From JAYOFM01 sp038117225 (GTDB lineage: Bacteria > Pseudomonadota > Alphaproteobacteria > Rhodospirillales > Casp-alpha2): a stretch of DNA of 15,988 nt. The first letter of the stretch is position 1, and every line of letters starts with the position of its first letter. This document shows positions 1 through 7,614 of this stretch, in pieces. A model generated the notes under the pieces. That model had not been told where the DNA came from, did not search any database, and saw only the letters and a list, made by a program, of their open reading frames with translations. The position numbers and the translations under genes are program-made. The DNA lies in the NCBI GenBank assembly GCA_038117225.1, contig JAYOFM010000090.1, positions 1 through 15,988 on the forward strand, written 5' to 3'.

Positions 1-1467
1 ACCGCCGGGATGGCTTACGAGGCGATGAACAACGCCGGATCGATGAAATCGAAACTGATTGTCATTCTGAACGATAACGACATGTCGATCGCGCCGCCTG
101 TTGGCGCGCTCTCGGCGTATCTGTCGCGCCTGATATCGTCAAAACCCTTCCGCTCCATGCGGCATGTGGCAAAGGACGTGGCGAGGCGATTTCCCCGCCC
201 GATCGAGGAAGCGGCAAGCAAGGTCGACGAATATGCGCGTGGTATGGTGACCGGCGGGACACTCTTCGAGGAACTTGGCTTTTATTATGTCGGCCCGATC
301 GACGGCCACAACCTCGATCATTTGCTGCCGGTACTGAAGAACCTGCGCGACGATAAGGAGCCGGGTCCGGTTCTACTGCATTGCGTCACGGAAAAGGGGC
401 ACGGCTATAAGCCCGCCGAGGTGTCGCGGGACAAATATCACGGCGTTTCCAAATTCGACGTCGTGACAGGCAAACAATTCAAGCCGAAGGCAAACGCCCC
501 AAGTTATACGAGTGTCTTTGCCAAGAGCCTGATCCGCGAGGCCGAGGAAGACGACAAAATCGTCACCATTACCGCCGCCATGCCTGATGGCACCGGCGTA
601 GATAAGTTTCAGGCTCGTTTCCCGGAACGTAGCTTCGACGTCGGTATCGCGGAACAGCATGGGGTGACGTTCGCCGCCGGTCTTGCGACGGAAGGGTATA
701 AGCCGTTCTGCGCTATCTATTCCACCTTCTTGCAGCGCGCTTATGACCAAGTCGTGCATGACGTGGCAATTCAATCGCTACCGGTACGCTTCGCCATTGA
801 TCGGGCCGGTTACGTCGGCGCCGATGGCTCAACCCACTGCGGTGCCTTCGACGTCGCCTATTTGGCGCCGCTACCCGGGTTCGTCATCATGGCGGCGGCC
901 GATGAAGCGGATTTGATGCACATGGTTCGTACCGCTGTTGCCATCGACGACGGGCCATCGGCCGTCCGTTACCCGCGTGGCGAAGGCATGGGCGTCGATT
1001 TGCCCGAGCGGGGCGAGGTCCTTGAGATCGGCCGTGGCCGTATCATGCGCGAAGGGAGCTCGGTGGCGTTGCTTAGCCTTGGCGGGCGGTTGGCGGATTC
1101 ATTGGCGGCGGCGGAAAATTTGGCGGCCATGGGATTGTCGACAACGGTGGCTGACGCACGCTTCGCTAAACCGCTCGATCATGATTTGATCCGGCGTTTG
1201 GCTCGCGAGCATGAAATCCTGATCACCATCGAGGAAGGGGCCGTTGGTGGTTTTGGCTCCCACGTCCTATCATTCATGGCAAATGATGGATTGCTCGACG
1301 GAATATGCAAGGTGCGTAGTCTGACCATGCCAGATCGTTTTATCGATCAAGACTCCACGGCCCGGCAGATCGAAATGGCGGGCCTCGATCCGCGTCATAT
1401 CGTTGCCAGCGTGCTTGGCGCGCTTGGTCGGGATGATGAAGCGGCGGCGGAACTCGCTCGCGCCTAG
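1..1467 (+). CDS. dxs: 1-deoxy-D-xylulose-5-phosphate synthase, C-terminal part (5' end outside window)
   Basis: DXS is the TPP-dependent first enzyme of the cytosolic MEP pathway. It condenses pyruvate with glyceraldehyde 3-phosphate, and the product feeds isoprenoid, thiamine and pyridoxal synthesis. The frame is open from base 1, so the ATG at 10 is internal. About 488 of the usual 630-640 residues are present. Visible are the end of the TPP-binding domain (LNDNDMSIAPPVGALSAYL), then VTEKGHGYKPAE, the pyrimidine-binding domain with VGIAEQHGVTFAAGLA (the conserved catalytic Glu) and GADGSTHCGAFD, and the transketolase C-terminal domain with EEGAVGGFGSHV. No frame damage is seen. The gene ends in a TAG that overlaps the stop codon of the convergent oxidoreductase. 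In many alphaproteobacteria tlyA follows dxs directly; here two genes lie between them. Identification is secure. Confidence 0.97.
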   Translation, partial: TAGMAYEAMNNAGSMKSKLIVILNDNDMSIAPPVGALSAYLSRLISSKPFRSMRHVAKDVARRFPRPIEEAASKVDEYARGMVTGGTLFEELGFYYVGPIDGHNLDHLLPVLKNLRDDKEPGPVLLHCVTEKGHGYKPAEVSRDKYHGVSKFDVVTGKQFKPKANAPSYTSVFAKSLIREAEEDDKIVTITAAMPDGTGVDKFQARFPERSFDVGIAEQHGVTFAAGLATEGYKPFCAIYSTFLQRAYDQVVHDVAIQSLPVRFAIDRAGYVGADGSTHCGAFDVAYLAPLPGFVIMAAADEADLMHMVRTAVAIDDGPSAVRYPRGEGMGVDLPERGEVLEIGRGRIMREGSSVALLSLGGRLADSLAAAENLAAMGLSTTVADARFAKPLDHDLIRRLAREHEILITIEEGAVGGFGSHVLSFMANDGLLDGICKVRSLTMPDRFIDQDSTARQIEMAGLDPRHIVASVLGALGRDDEAAAELARA

Positions 1468-2477
1468 CGCAGTTTCACCAACTGTTTTCCCATATTGGCT
1501 CCGTTCAGCATGTCGATGAATGCTGATGGAGCATTGGCGAGGCCCTCTGCGACCGTCTCGCGGACCCTAAGTTTGCCTGAGCCAACAAGATTCGCGAGTT
1601 CAGCACGGGCTACATCGCCACGATCTGCAAAGTCGCTCTGCAAGAATCCTTGTAGCCGTAGACGTTTATCAAAAATGAGCCTGGTATTGCGGACGCCCTG
1701 CCAATCGCCGTCGGCATTGTATTGTGACAGCACGCCACAGACAGGCACCCGGGCATAGTTGTTAAGCAGCGGCAAGATGCCATCGAGCATCTCGCCACCG
1801 ACATTGTCGAAATAGACATCGACGCCGTTCGGCGCCACGGCGGCGATCTGACCCGCTAGGTCGTCGGCCTTGTAGTTACAGCAGGCATCGAAACCGAATT
1901 CGCCTGTGACGACCGCACATTTTTCATCACCGCCGGCGATGCCGATGGCGCGACATCCCCAAACCTTCGCCAATTGGCCGACGACACTGCCGACCGATCC
2001 GGCGGCAGCGGATACGAGTACCGTTTCGCCGGGCTTTGGGGCGCCAATTAGCTTGAGGCCGAACCATGCAGTCGTGCCGCTGTTGCCGCAGGCGCCCAGA
2101 TAGGCGCTCAGCGGTACATTGTCGCGCGGCGTGATGCGAAAGTCGATGTTGCCGCCATCGGATACCGCGTGGGTCTGCCAGCCCAGTCCACCGACGATAA
2201 GGTCACCCTCGGCGAAATTTTCATTTTGAGTTTTGGTTACGCGTCCGATGGTGCGGCCGACCATGATCTGACCGGGCGTAAGCCCGCCGCCGCGAAACAT
2301 CCAGCCGCCACCCATGAGCATGCGCATATACGGATCGAGTGACAGATAGAGGTTTTCGACGAGGAATTGCCCGTCGTCTGGTCTTGGCAGCGGCGTCTCA
2401 ACGATATCGAAGCAGTCTTGCGTCGGCATACCAGCCGGCGCGGCGCGAAAAAGGACCTGGGTATTCATCGTCGGCAT
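1464..2477 (-). CDS. NADP-dependent MDR-family oxidoreductase (PTGR/CurA-like enone reductase)
   Basis: This is a zinc-free medium-chain dehydrogenase/reductase of about 337 residues, close to the 330-345 of prostaglandin reductase / CurA-type enzymes. That family reduces the double bond of alpha,beta-unsaturated carbonyls with NADPH in the cytosol. Visible are the N-terminal segment YLSLDPYMRMLM, the Rossmann nucleotide loop VSAAAGSVGSVVGQLAK, and the family-typical DVYFDNVGGEMLDGILPLL, followed by a C-terminal GKLRVRETVAEGL. No cysteine/histidine zinc-site pattern is visible. The open frame reaches 2537, but I chose the ATG at 2477 because a weak GAGA element precedes it and family proteins begin near there; the ATG at 2468 is the alternative. 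It is divergent from the DapB-like gene (78 bp gap) and convergent with dxs. The exact substrate cannot be told from sequence. Confidence 0.9.
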   Translation of the reverse strand: MPTMNTQVLFRAAPAGMPTQDCFDIVETPLPRPDDGQFLVENLYLSLDPYMRMLMGGGWMFRGGGLTPGQIMVGRTIGRVTKTQNENFAEGDLIVGGLGWQTHAVSDGGNIDFRITPRDNVPLSAYLGACGNSGTTAWFGLKLIGAPKPGETVLVSAAAGSVGSVVGQLAKVWGCRAIGIAGGDEKCAVVTGEFGFDACCNYKADDLAGQIAAVAPNGVDVYFDNVGGEMLDGILPLLNNYARVPVCGVLSQYNADGDWQGVRNTRLIFDKRLRLQGFLQSDFADRGDVARAELANLVGSGKLRVRETVAEGLANAPSAFIDMLNGANMGKQLVKLR

Positions 2478-2555
2478 TGCTTGGTCTCGTATCTGGTTTC
2501 GATAGTGTAGGCTATCGGCCAGGATGGGGTAGAGCAACGCGAGGTGTGGGTAGGC

Positions 2556-3359
2556 ATGCCATTGAAAGTTTGTATTGCCGGCGTGACTGGCGGCGTGGGG
2601 CGGGCGTTGGTGCCGGCCGTCGAGGATTCGAATGAGTTTATCCTGGTCGGTGCTGTGGCGCGGTCCGCGGCTGGACGTGACGTGGGCGAGGCCATCGGCG
2701 GCACGCCGATCGGCGTTTCAGTTTCGGCGACGCTTGCAGAGGCGTTCGAAGCGGAAGTTGACGTGCTAATCGATTACACCCATCCGGACGCCATTCGAGA
2801 CCATATCGGCACAGCGTTTGATCGCGGCGTGCCCGTGGTTATCGGCACCACCGGGCTCGGCAATGCGGATTTTGATGCCATCGACGCCAAGGCACGCGCT
2901 GCTGGGCTCGGCGCGGCGACCGGCAACTTCTCGCTGACCGCCGCGCTGATGCAGCACTTTGCCCTGCAGGCGGCTCGGCATTTGGATAAGTTCGAGGTCT
3001 TCGATTTCTGCAAATTCGACAAGCCGGATGCGCCGTCGGGAACGGCGCGCGAACTGGCCGAGAAGTTGGCCGAGGTGCGGCGCCCGGTAATCGGCATTGA
3101 CTTGGATGACATCCGTGGCGATCCCATTGCGCGCGGCGCGAGCGTCGAGGGCGTCCAATGCCATTCGATCCGATTGCCCGGGTTCGCCAGTGCTGTACAG
3201 GTGATATTCGGCACCGGCGACGAACGCCTGACAATTCGCCACGACGCAATCAGCAATGGAACACCCTATGTCGCCGGGAGCCTGTTGGCAGCGCGCCGCG
3301 TCACTGAGACGACGGGCCTGGTGCGTGGATTGGATACATTGTTGTTCGGCGACGAATGA
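2556..3359 (+). CDS. DapB-family reductase lacking the canonical catalytic His pair
   Basis: The 267-residue protein has the two-domain fold of 4-hydroxy-tetrahydrodipicolinate reductase (DapB, NAD(P)H-dependent, lysine/diaminopimelate pathway). Visible are the nucleotide-binding loop GVTGGVGRA (residues 9-17), DYTHPDAI, VVIGTTGL (95-101), the NFSLTAALM segment (124-132) and KPDAPSGTA (156-164). Canonical DapB has EAHHxxK just before DAPSGT. Here the stretch reads DFCKFDK, so the two histidines are Cys152 and Lys153, although the downstream substrate-binding Lys (K156) is kept. The usual VGEH-type motif in the C-terminal half is replaced by LPGFASAVQ. The ATG at 2556 was chosen over an in-frame GTG at 2544 because GAGGTG at 2541-2546 is a well-spaced ribosome binding site for the ATG. 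It lies 10 nt upstream of tlyA, probably in one transcript. Family membership is clear. The reaction is not: it may be a paralogue with another substrate, or a variant DapB. Confidence 0.85.
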   Translation: MPLKVCIAGVTGGVGRALVPAVEDSNEFILVGAVARSAAGRDVGEAIGGTPIGVSVSATLAEAFEAEVDVLIDYTHPDAIRDHIGTAFDRGVPVVIGTTGLGNADFDAIDAKARAAGLGAATGNFSLTAALMQHFALQAARHLDKFEVFDFCKFDKPDAPSGTARELAEKLAEVRRPVIGIDLDDIRGDPIARGASVEGVQCHSIRLPGFASAVQVIFGTGDERLTIRHDAISNGTPYVAGSLLAARRVTETTGLVRGLDTLLFGDE

Positions 3360-3369
3360 TTCGATCGAC

Positions 3370-4119
3370 ATGACTAAGTTTGAGAAAACACGACTCGACC
3401 AGTTGCTCGTCGACCGCGGTCTCGTGGAAAGCCGAACCCGTGCGCAGGCTCTGGTGATGGCGGGAAAGGTTTTTTCGGAAACGCGAAGATTGGACAAGCC
3501 GGGGCACAAGGTCGCGAGTGATCTCCCGTTGGAGATCAAGGGGCAGGATTACCCGTGGGTCAGTCGTGGTGGATTGAAGCTCGATCACGGCCTTGATCAT
3601 TTCTCAATCGGCGTGGCCGGGCTTGTTTGTCTCGACGTCGGCGCATCGACGGGCGGTTTCACCGACGTGTTGTTGGCCCGAGGCGCGGAGCGTGTATACG
3701 CCGTCGATGTCGGGTCGGGTCAGTTGGCGTGGAAACTGCGGCAGGATGACCGGGTGGTGGTGTTGGAGAAAACCAATGCCCGTTATCTAACGTCCGAAAA
3801 TATTCCAGAACCGGTCAATCTCATCGTTTGTGACGCCAGTTTCATCGGGCTTGAGATCATATTGCCAGCCGCGATGGCTCTGGCGCGACCCGGCGCCCAT
3901 CTTGTGGCATTGATCAAGCCGCAGTTCGAAGTCGGCCGCGAACGCGTAGGTAAGGGCGGTGTGGTTCGTGATACGACGCTTCATGCGGAGGTCTGTGACC
4001 GCATTGCCGAGTGGCTTGCGACACGTCCCGGCTGGTCCGTTCTTGGAATAACGGAGAGTCCCATTAAGGGACCGGAAGGAAACGTTGAATTTCTAATTGC
4101 GGGTGCATTGCAGGCTTGA
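3370..4119 (+). CDS. tlyA: TlyA family rRNA (cytidine-2'-O)-methyltransferase / hemolysin A-like
   Basis: TlyA proteins use S-adenosylmethionine to methylate ribose 2'-O of cytidines in 16S and/or 23S rRNA, which affects subunit association and capreomycin susceptibility. The 249-residue protein has an N-terminal S4 RNA-binding domain (RLDQLLVDRGLVESRTRAQ, roughly residues 7-60) and an FtsJ-like Rossmann methyltransferase domain. The SAM loop is LDVGASTGGFTDVLL, and further motifs are CDASFIGLE and LIKPQFEVGRE. K (in GGLKLDHG), D (in CDASF) and K (in IKPQFE) match the catalytic lysines and aspartate of this group. The frame is open back to 3256 inside the DapB-like gene, but the conserved domain starts at the ATG at 3370, just after the upstream stop, so I chose that start. 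It is convergent with the rhodanese gene, 5 nt away. Whether it methylates one or both rRNAs cannot be told here. Confidence 0.95.
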   Translation: MTKFEKTRLDQLLVDRGLVESRTRAQALVMAGKVFSETRRLDKPGHKVASDLPLEIKGQDYPWVSRGGLKLDHGLDHFSIGVAGLVCLDVGASTGGFTDVLLARGAERVYAVDVGSGQLAWKLRQDDRVVVLEKTNARYLTSENIPEPVNLIVCDASFIGLEIILPAAMALARPGAHLVALIKPQFEVGRERVGKGGVVRDTTLHAEVCDRIAEWLATRPGWSVLGITESPIKGPEGNVEFLIAGALQA

Positions 4120-4133
4120 AGCGCTTACTTCAA
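4116..4133. terminator. Small hairpin across the tlyA and rhodanese stop codons
   Basis: TTGAAG at 4116-4121 and CTTCAA at 4128-4133 form a perfect 6-bp inverted repeat with a 6-nt loop. It covers the 3' ends of two convergent genes. It is symmetric and could act in either direction, but no T-run follows on either strand, so a role as an intrinsic terminator is only a guess. Confidence 0.25.
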
Positions 4134-4454
4134 CGGCAAACCTGCCATTTGCCATGCGTGGATGCCACCGGCCATGGAGTAGACCTCTTCGACGGCTTCC
4201 TGATCGACCAAGAAGGCACCGATTTGATAAGAACGTTGACCAGCGGCGCATAACAGCACGAGCTTCTTGCCATCGGGCACCGAGATTTTTTCGGCGATAT
4301 TTTCTGGTGTCAGGGTACTCATGGCGACATGTTCGACGCCGTCAATGCTGGCCTGCATGAGCTCGGCATCCTCGCGAACATCGATCAAGTGCCCCTCACC
4401 GGATTCCATCCATGCCTTTGCCGTTTCCACGTCGATTTCGCTGATTGACGCCAT
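4125..4454 (-). CDS. Single-domain rhodanese-like sulfurtransferase
   Basis: This 109-residue protein is one rhodanese homology domain, about the size of GlpE. Such proteins carry sulfane sulfur on an active-site cysteine as a persulfide and pass it to thiol acceptors. Visible are GHLIDVREDAEL near residues 19-30, the active-site loop LLCAAGQRSYQIGAFL (catalytic Cys at the start of the loop), and the terminal VYSMAGGIHAWQMAGLPL, a hallmark of the fold. There is no signal peptide or membrane segment, so it is probably cytosolic. A GGGGGAAC stretch a few bases upstream of the ATG at 4454 supports the start. It converges on tlyA and diverges from the TPR gene. The acceptor is unknown. Confidence 0.93.
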   Translation of the reverse strand: MASISEIDVETAKAWMESGEGHLIDVREDAELMQASIDGVEHVAMSTLTPENIAEKISVPDGKKLVLLCAAGQRSYQIGAFLVDQEAVEEVYSMAGGIHAWQMAGLPLK

Positions 4455-4558
4455 TGATGCGTTCCCCCGTCAGTTGCGTGCCGTTGTTTCTGGAACATGG
4501 TGAAGCGGACGGCTAGAGTCCACGTGTAAATTCACATCAAGGGCCGAGGAGGGCTTCA

Positions 4559-5884
4559 ATGTTGCAGGACTGCCGAGGTCTCGACGTCAACGCGGCCAAT
4601 ACTGAGGCGGTCACCGCGTTCGATCATACGGTCGCCGGCTATCTTGGCATGGCGCGCGATACCGGCGACCGGCTGAAGGCGACGTTGGCGGCTGACGGCG
4701 ATATGGTTATGGCGCACGTTTTGAAGGGTTACTTCTTCATGCTCATGGCCACTGCGGCGCTGCATCGACGCGCGGCCAAGGCCTTGGCCGATGCTGAGGC
4801 TCGCATGGATGGCGCGAACCCACGCGAGCGACGCCACGTGGCGGCGCTTGCCGCTTGGGTCGCGGGACGGACCAGAGAAGCACAACAACACTGGGAAGAC
4901 ATCCTGGTCGAGGACCCGGAAGATATTCTGGCGCTGCGCATCGCGCATCACGGATATTTTTATTCTGGCGACGGCCAGAACCTGCGCGACGTCGTGTCGC
5001 GCCGACTCTATGCCTGGGATGAAGATGTGCCCGGATATGGATTCGTCATGGGCATGCGCGCTTTCGGTTTGGAAGAAACCCATGCTTTCGATGCCGCGCA
5101 GGATGCGGGTCGTCTTGCGGTAGACCTAGAGCCCGAGAACCCGTGGGCGATCCACGCAGTCGCGCATGTCTTTGAGATGACAGATCAACCGGCGGCTGGC
5201 ATTGAATGGATTACCCATCACGAGCCCGGCTGGAGCGGATGCAATAATTTCCGCAACCACGTCTGGTGGCACCGGGCGCTGATGCATCTCGATAGCGGCG
5301 AGCCGTTGACGGCGATCCAACTCTATGACGAACAGGCGGCTGGTCGCGATATGGCCGAGTACCTCGATCTGATTAATGACGCAGCGTTGTTGCTGCGTCT
5401 GGAATTGCATGGTCACGACGTGGGAGAACGCTGGACGCCGTTGGCAGACCTGTGCCGCGAACGTGCCGACGATCATCAGTTGATCTTTCTGGATGCTCAC
5501 ATCGCCGCTGGAATAGCGGGTGTCGATGCGGCAGAGGCTGCGGCCATGGTCGATGGCCTGCGGTTGGCTGTGGAAGCGGCGGATCTGGAGGATGACAACG
5601 CCCAGGTCGCGGCTAGTGTTGGCGCCGACGCGGCGGAGGCATTGGTTGCCTACAAAGCGGGAGACATGGGGCGCGTGTGTGACCTGTTGCTGCCTATCCG
5701 CTACCACCTGCACGCCATGGGCGGCAGCCACGCGCAGCGCGATCTGTTCGCCATGGTCTTGCTGGACGCCACCATCCAGGATGGCCGCGCTAAAGTCGCC
5801 CACGCCCTCGCCGCCGAACGGCTATGTCGCATGCCGGGTAACACCTGGTCGCAGACGGCTTACGATCGATCGATGGCAATCTAA
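4559..5884 (+). CDS. Tetratricopeptide repeat protein, TTC38-like family
   Basis: This is a 441-residue soluble helical protein, close in length to TTC38-type proteins (roughly 450-470). Members are common in proteobacteria and eukaryotes, but their function is not established. The signature region at about residues 175-260 is present, with LAVDLEPENPWAIHAVAHVFEM, then WITHHEPGW and NHVWWHRALMHLDSGEP. The aligned helices suggest several TPR units from about residue 60 to the end (for example RREAQQHWED-like and DAAQDAGRLAVDLEPENPWA repeats). The start at 4559 is preceded by a strong AGGAGG at 4547-4552. No signal peptide or transmembrane segment is visible. It stands alone on the plus strand, divergent from the rhodanese gene. 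An acyl-CoA dehydrogenase remnant follows 42 nt after its stop. A protein-interaction role is inferred from the fold only. Confidence 0.88.
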   Translation: MLQDCRGLDVNAANTEAVTAFDHTVAGYLGMARDTGDRLKATLAADGDMVMAHVLKGYFFMLMATAALHRRAAKALADAEARMDGANPRERRHVAALAAWVAGRTREAQQHWEDILVEDPEDILALRIAHHGYFYSGDGQNLRDVVSRRLYAWDEDVPGYGFVMGMRAFGLEETHAFDAAQDAGRLAVDLEPENPWAIHAVAHVFEMTDQPAAGIEWITHHEPGWSGCNNFRNHVWWHRALMHLDSGEPLTAIQLYDEQAAGRDMAEYLDLINDAALLLRLELHGHDVGERWTPLADLCRERADDHQLIFLDAHIAAGIAGVDAAEAAAMVDGLRLAVEAADLEDDNAQVAASVGADAAEALVAYKAGDMGRVCDLLLPIRYHLHAMGGSHAQRDLFAMVLLDATIQDGRAKVAHALAAERLCRMPGNTWSQTAYDRSMAI

Positions 5885-5925
5885 TCGAATACCGTGACCA
5901 GCATGACCAGCTTGTACCTCACGGA

Positions 5926-6132
5926 GGCGCAACGGAATCTGCCGGCGCCAAGGCGAAGCTGTTTGCCAGCGAAATGTCCAACCGAGTTGTCGAATAGGCG
6001 CTTCAGGTCTTCGGTGGGCATGGTTATTTCAAGGATTGCCCGGTGGAACACTCCTACAGGGACTAGCGAGTAATCGAATTGCGTGGTGGTATATTTGAGA
6101 TGATGCGAAACACCATTGTTCGGTTTCGTTGA
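5926..6132 (+). pseudogene. Decayed C-terminal fragment of an acyl-CoA dehydrogenase
   Basis: Reading the plus strand in the frame of base 5926 gives SAGAKAKLFASEMSNRVVE, a stop (TAG 5995-5997), ALQVFGGHGYFKDCPVE followed by HSYRD, a second stop (TAG 6064-6066), RVIELRGGIFEMMRNTIV, and TGA at 6130-6132. This follows the C-terminal helices of acyl-CoA dehydrogenases step by step: AKLFASEMANRVVDEALQ, GGYGYxKDYPVER, YRDARV, and YEGTSEIQRNIIARE. The two stops sit exactly where the family has sense codons. The EGTSEIQR stretch, which carries the catalytic Glu in many members, has become RGGIFEMM. Nothing upstream of about 5920 resembles the rest of the enzyme, because the TPR gene occupies that DNA. 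This is a relic of some 68 codons, unlikely to be functional. A minus-strand frame open here has no support and is explained as its antisense shadow. Confidence 0.85.
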
Positions 6133-6139
6133 TGCTCGA

Positions 6140-7556
6140 TTATTGGTCGGCGTCACCGGCGATCATGAAATTGTTCTTACCCCGTCGTTTTACCGCGAAC
6201 ATGATCCCATCGGCGGCCTTCATTATAGCTTGGTGATCATTCCCATGGTCGGGATAGAACGCAATGCCGATGCTGGCACCGACAATGCCGTCATGCCCGT
6301 CGGGTAGCGCGATAGGCTTGCACAGCGAATCAAGGATTCGGCCGGCGAGCAGCGTCGCCTCGCTCGAGTCGTTAATGTCGGTGTAGAGGATGACGAATTC
6401 GTCACCACCGATGCGGGCGATGGTGTCGGTCTCGCGGGTCTGATCGTGCAACCGAGCGGCGACCTCTCTAAGCACGAGATCGCCCCCGTCGTGGCCGTGG
6501 GTATCATTGATCGATTTGAAGCCGTCCAGATCGATGTATAACAGTGCCACCTTATGGCGCTCGCGGCGGGCACGGCGGACGGCGCTTTCCAGATGATCGA
6601 CGAGAACGCGCCTGTTTGGCAATCCGGTTAGGCTGTCGTGCGTCGCCATGTGGCGTAGTTGTTCTTCGACCTCGCGCCGGCGCGCGACCTCGTCGGACAA
6701 TGCACGGGTGCGGTCGCGGACCCGGTGCTCCAGTTCCTGGTTCATGTCGTGCAGGGCCATCACCGCGTTTCTGTGCGCCGTGATGTCACGAGCCTGAATC
6801 ATATATTCCGACGTGTCGCCCGCTGTCGCATTAATCGCGACCTGGACGTTGACCGTTGTTCCATCGAATCGCTTTAACTGCGCCGGGAATAGCCCCTCAT
6901 CGCGGAAGAGTTCGCCCATTGCATCTTCGTCGTCGAATATCGGCGCGTAGTCATCATGAAACAGATCGGCGATTGGGCGGCCGACGATCGATTGGGCGTC
7001 TACCACGCCCAAAAGCAATAGGCCGGCACGATTGATATATTTCACCTCGCCGTCGCGGAATGAACAGATCATGTCGAGCGCATTGTCCACGAGCGCGCGG
7101 AACCGCGTTTCGGAGCCAAGAATATCGGACGACATGCCCATGCTTTGGGAGATGTCGTCGGCACGAACAACCATCGTGCCCGGCCCCAGTTCCCGTGCCC
7201 AACCGACGCTGAAATTGAAACCGGTCTTGCTTCCATCGGCGCGGCAAACCATGGCTAACGTCGGCTCGCCATCGCTCAGCACCAGATCGATGAAGTTCAA
7301 GCCGGCGTAATCTGACGACAAAATGTCATCGAACGGGCGGCCAACCATCTCTTGCGGATCGCCGTAACCGAGCAATCGCGCGCNNNNNNNNNNCGGCGTG
7401 ATTGATGGCAAGAATTCGGCCATCGCGGCAGCAACATGCAAGGTGCGAGGAAAACGCCAGAATTTGCTCGAGGTTTTCTGGGCTGAATCGCACGCCCACA
7501 ACGCGGCGGTCAGCCGACGTGTCGGTTCGCAATCGGTGATCCGCCATCATATCCAT
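6140..7556 (-). CDS. PAS-PAS-GGDEF diguanylate cyclase, broken in the assembly by a run of Ns
   Basis: This sensor enzyme makes the second messenger cyclic di-GMP from two GTP. Before the Ns the frame reads ENLEQILAFSSHL and CRDGRILAINHA. After the Ns a frame shifted by one reads ARLLGYGDPQEMVGRPFDDI. Together these make one PAS domain. A second PAS domain starts at SETRFRALVDNALDMICSF and ends at MIQARDITAHR. It is followed by a coiled-coil-like linker rich in Arg/Glu (NQELEHRVRDRTRAL). The cyclase domain starts at HDSLTGLPNRR and has DLDGFKSINDTHGHDGGD, the intact active site RIGGDEFVIL, and an RETD inhibitory site five residues before it. There is no EAL domain and no membrane segment. The start is uncertain: ATGs at 7556, 7550 and 7547 all lack a clear ribosome binding site. 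It lies just downstream of the aminotransferase gene and may be cotranscribed with it. The signal sensed is unknown. Confidence 0.9.
7384..7393. other. Ten-N assembly gap inside the diguanylate cyclase
   Basis: Ten consecutive Ns interrupt the first PAS domain and put its two halves in different frames. If the Ns are removed, the codons join in frame to encode INHAGARLLGYGD, which fits the usual PAS pattern N-x-A-x-A-x-x-L-x-G-Y. The true gap is therefore probably zero bases or a multiple of three, and the ten Ns are a placeholder. Confidence 0.9.
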
Positions 7557-7614
7557 GACGCATGTTATCGCGTCTGGACTAGGTGTTTCTATCCGTAGTC
7601 CCCACAATGGCGGA

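Noticed and set aside
2766..3600. Long minus-strand frames opposite the DapB-like gene and tlyA
   Set aside because: They are antisense shadows of GC-rich coding DNA. The plus-strand frames carry clear family motifs.
5881..6156. 91-codon minus-strand frame between the TPR gene and the diguanylate cyclase
   Set aside because: It has no recognisable motif, overlaps the cyclase 3' end, and is fully explained as the antisense of the acyl-CoA dehydrogenase relic on the plus strand.
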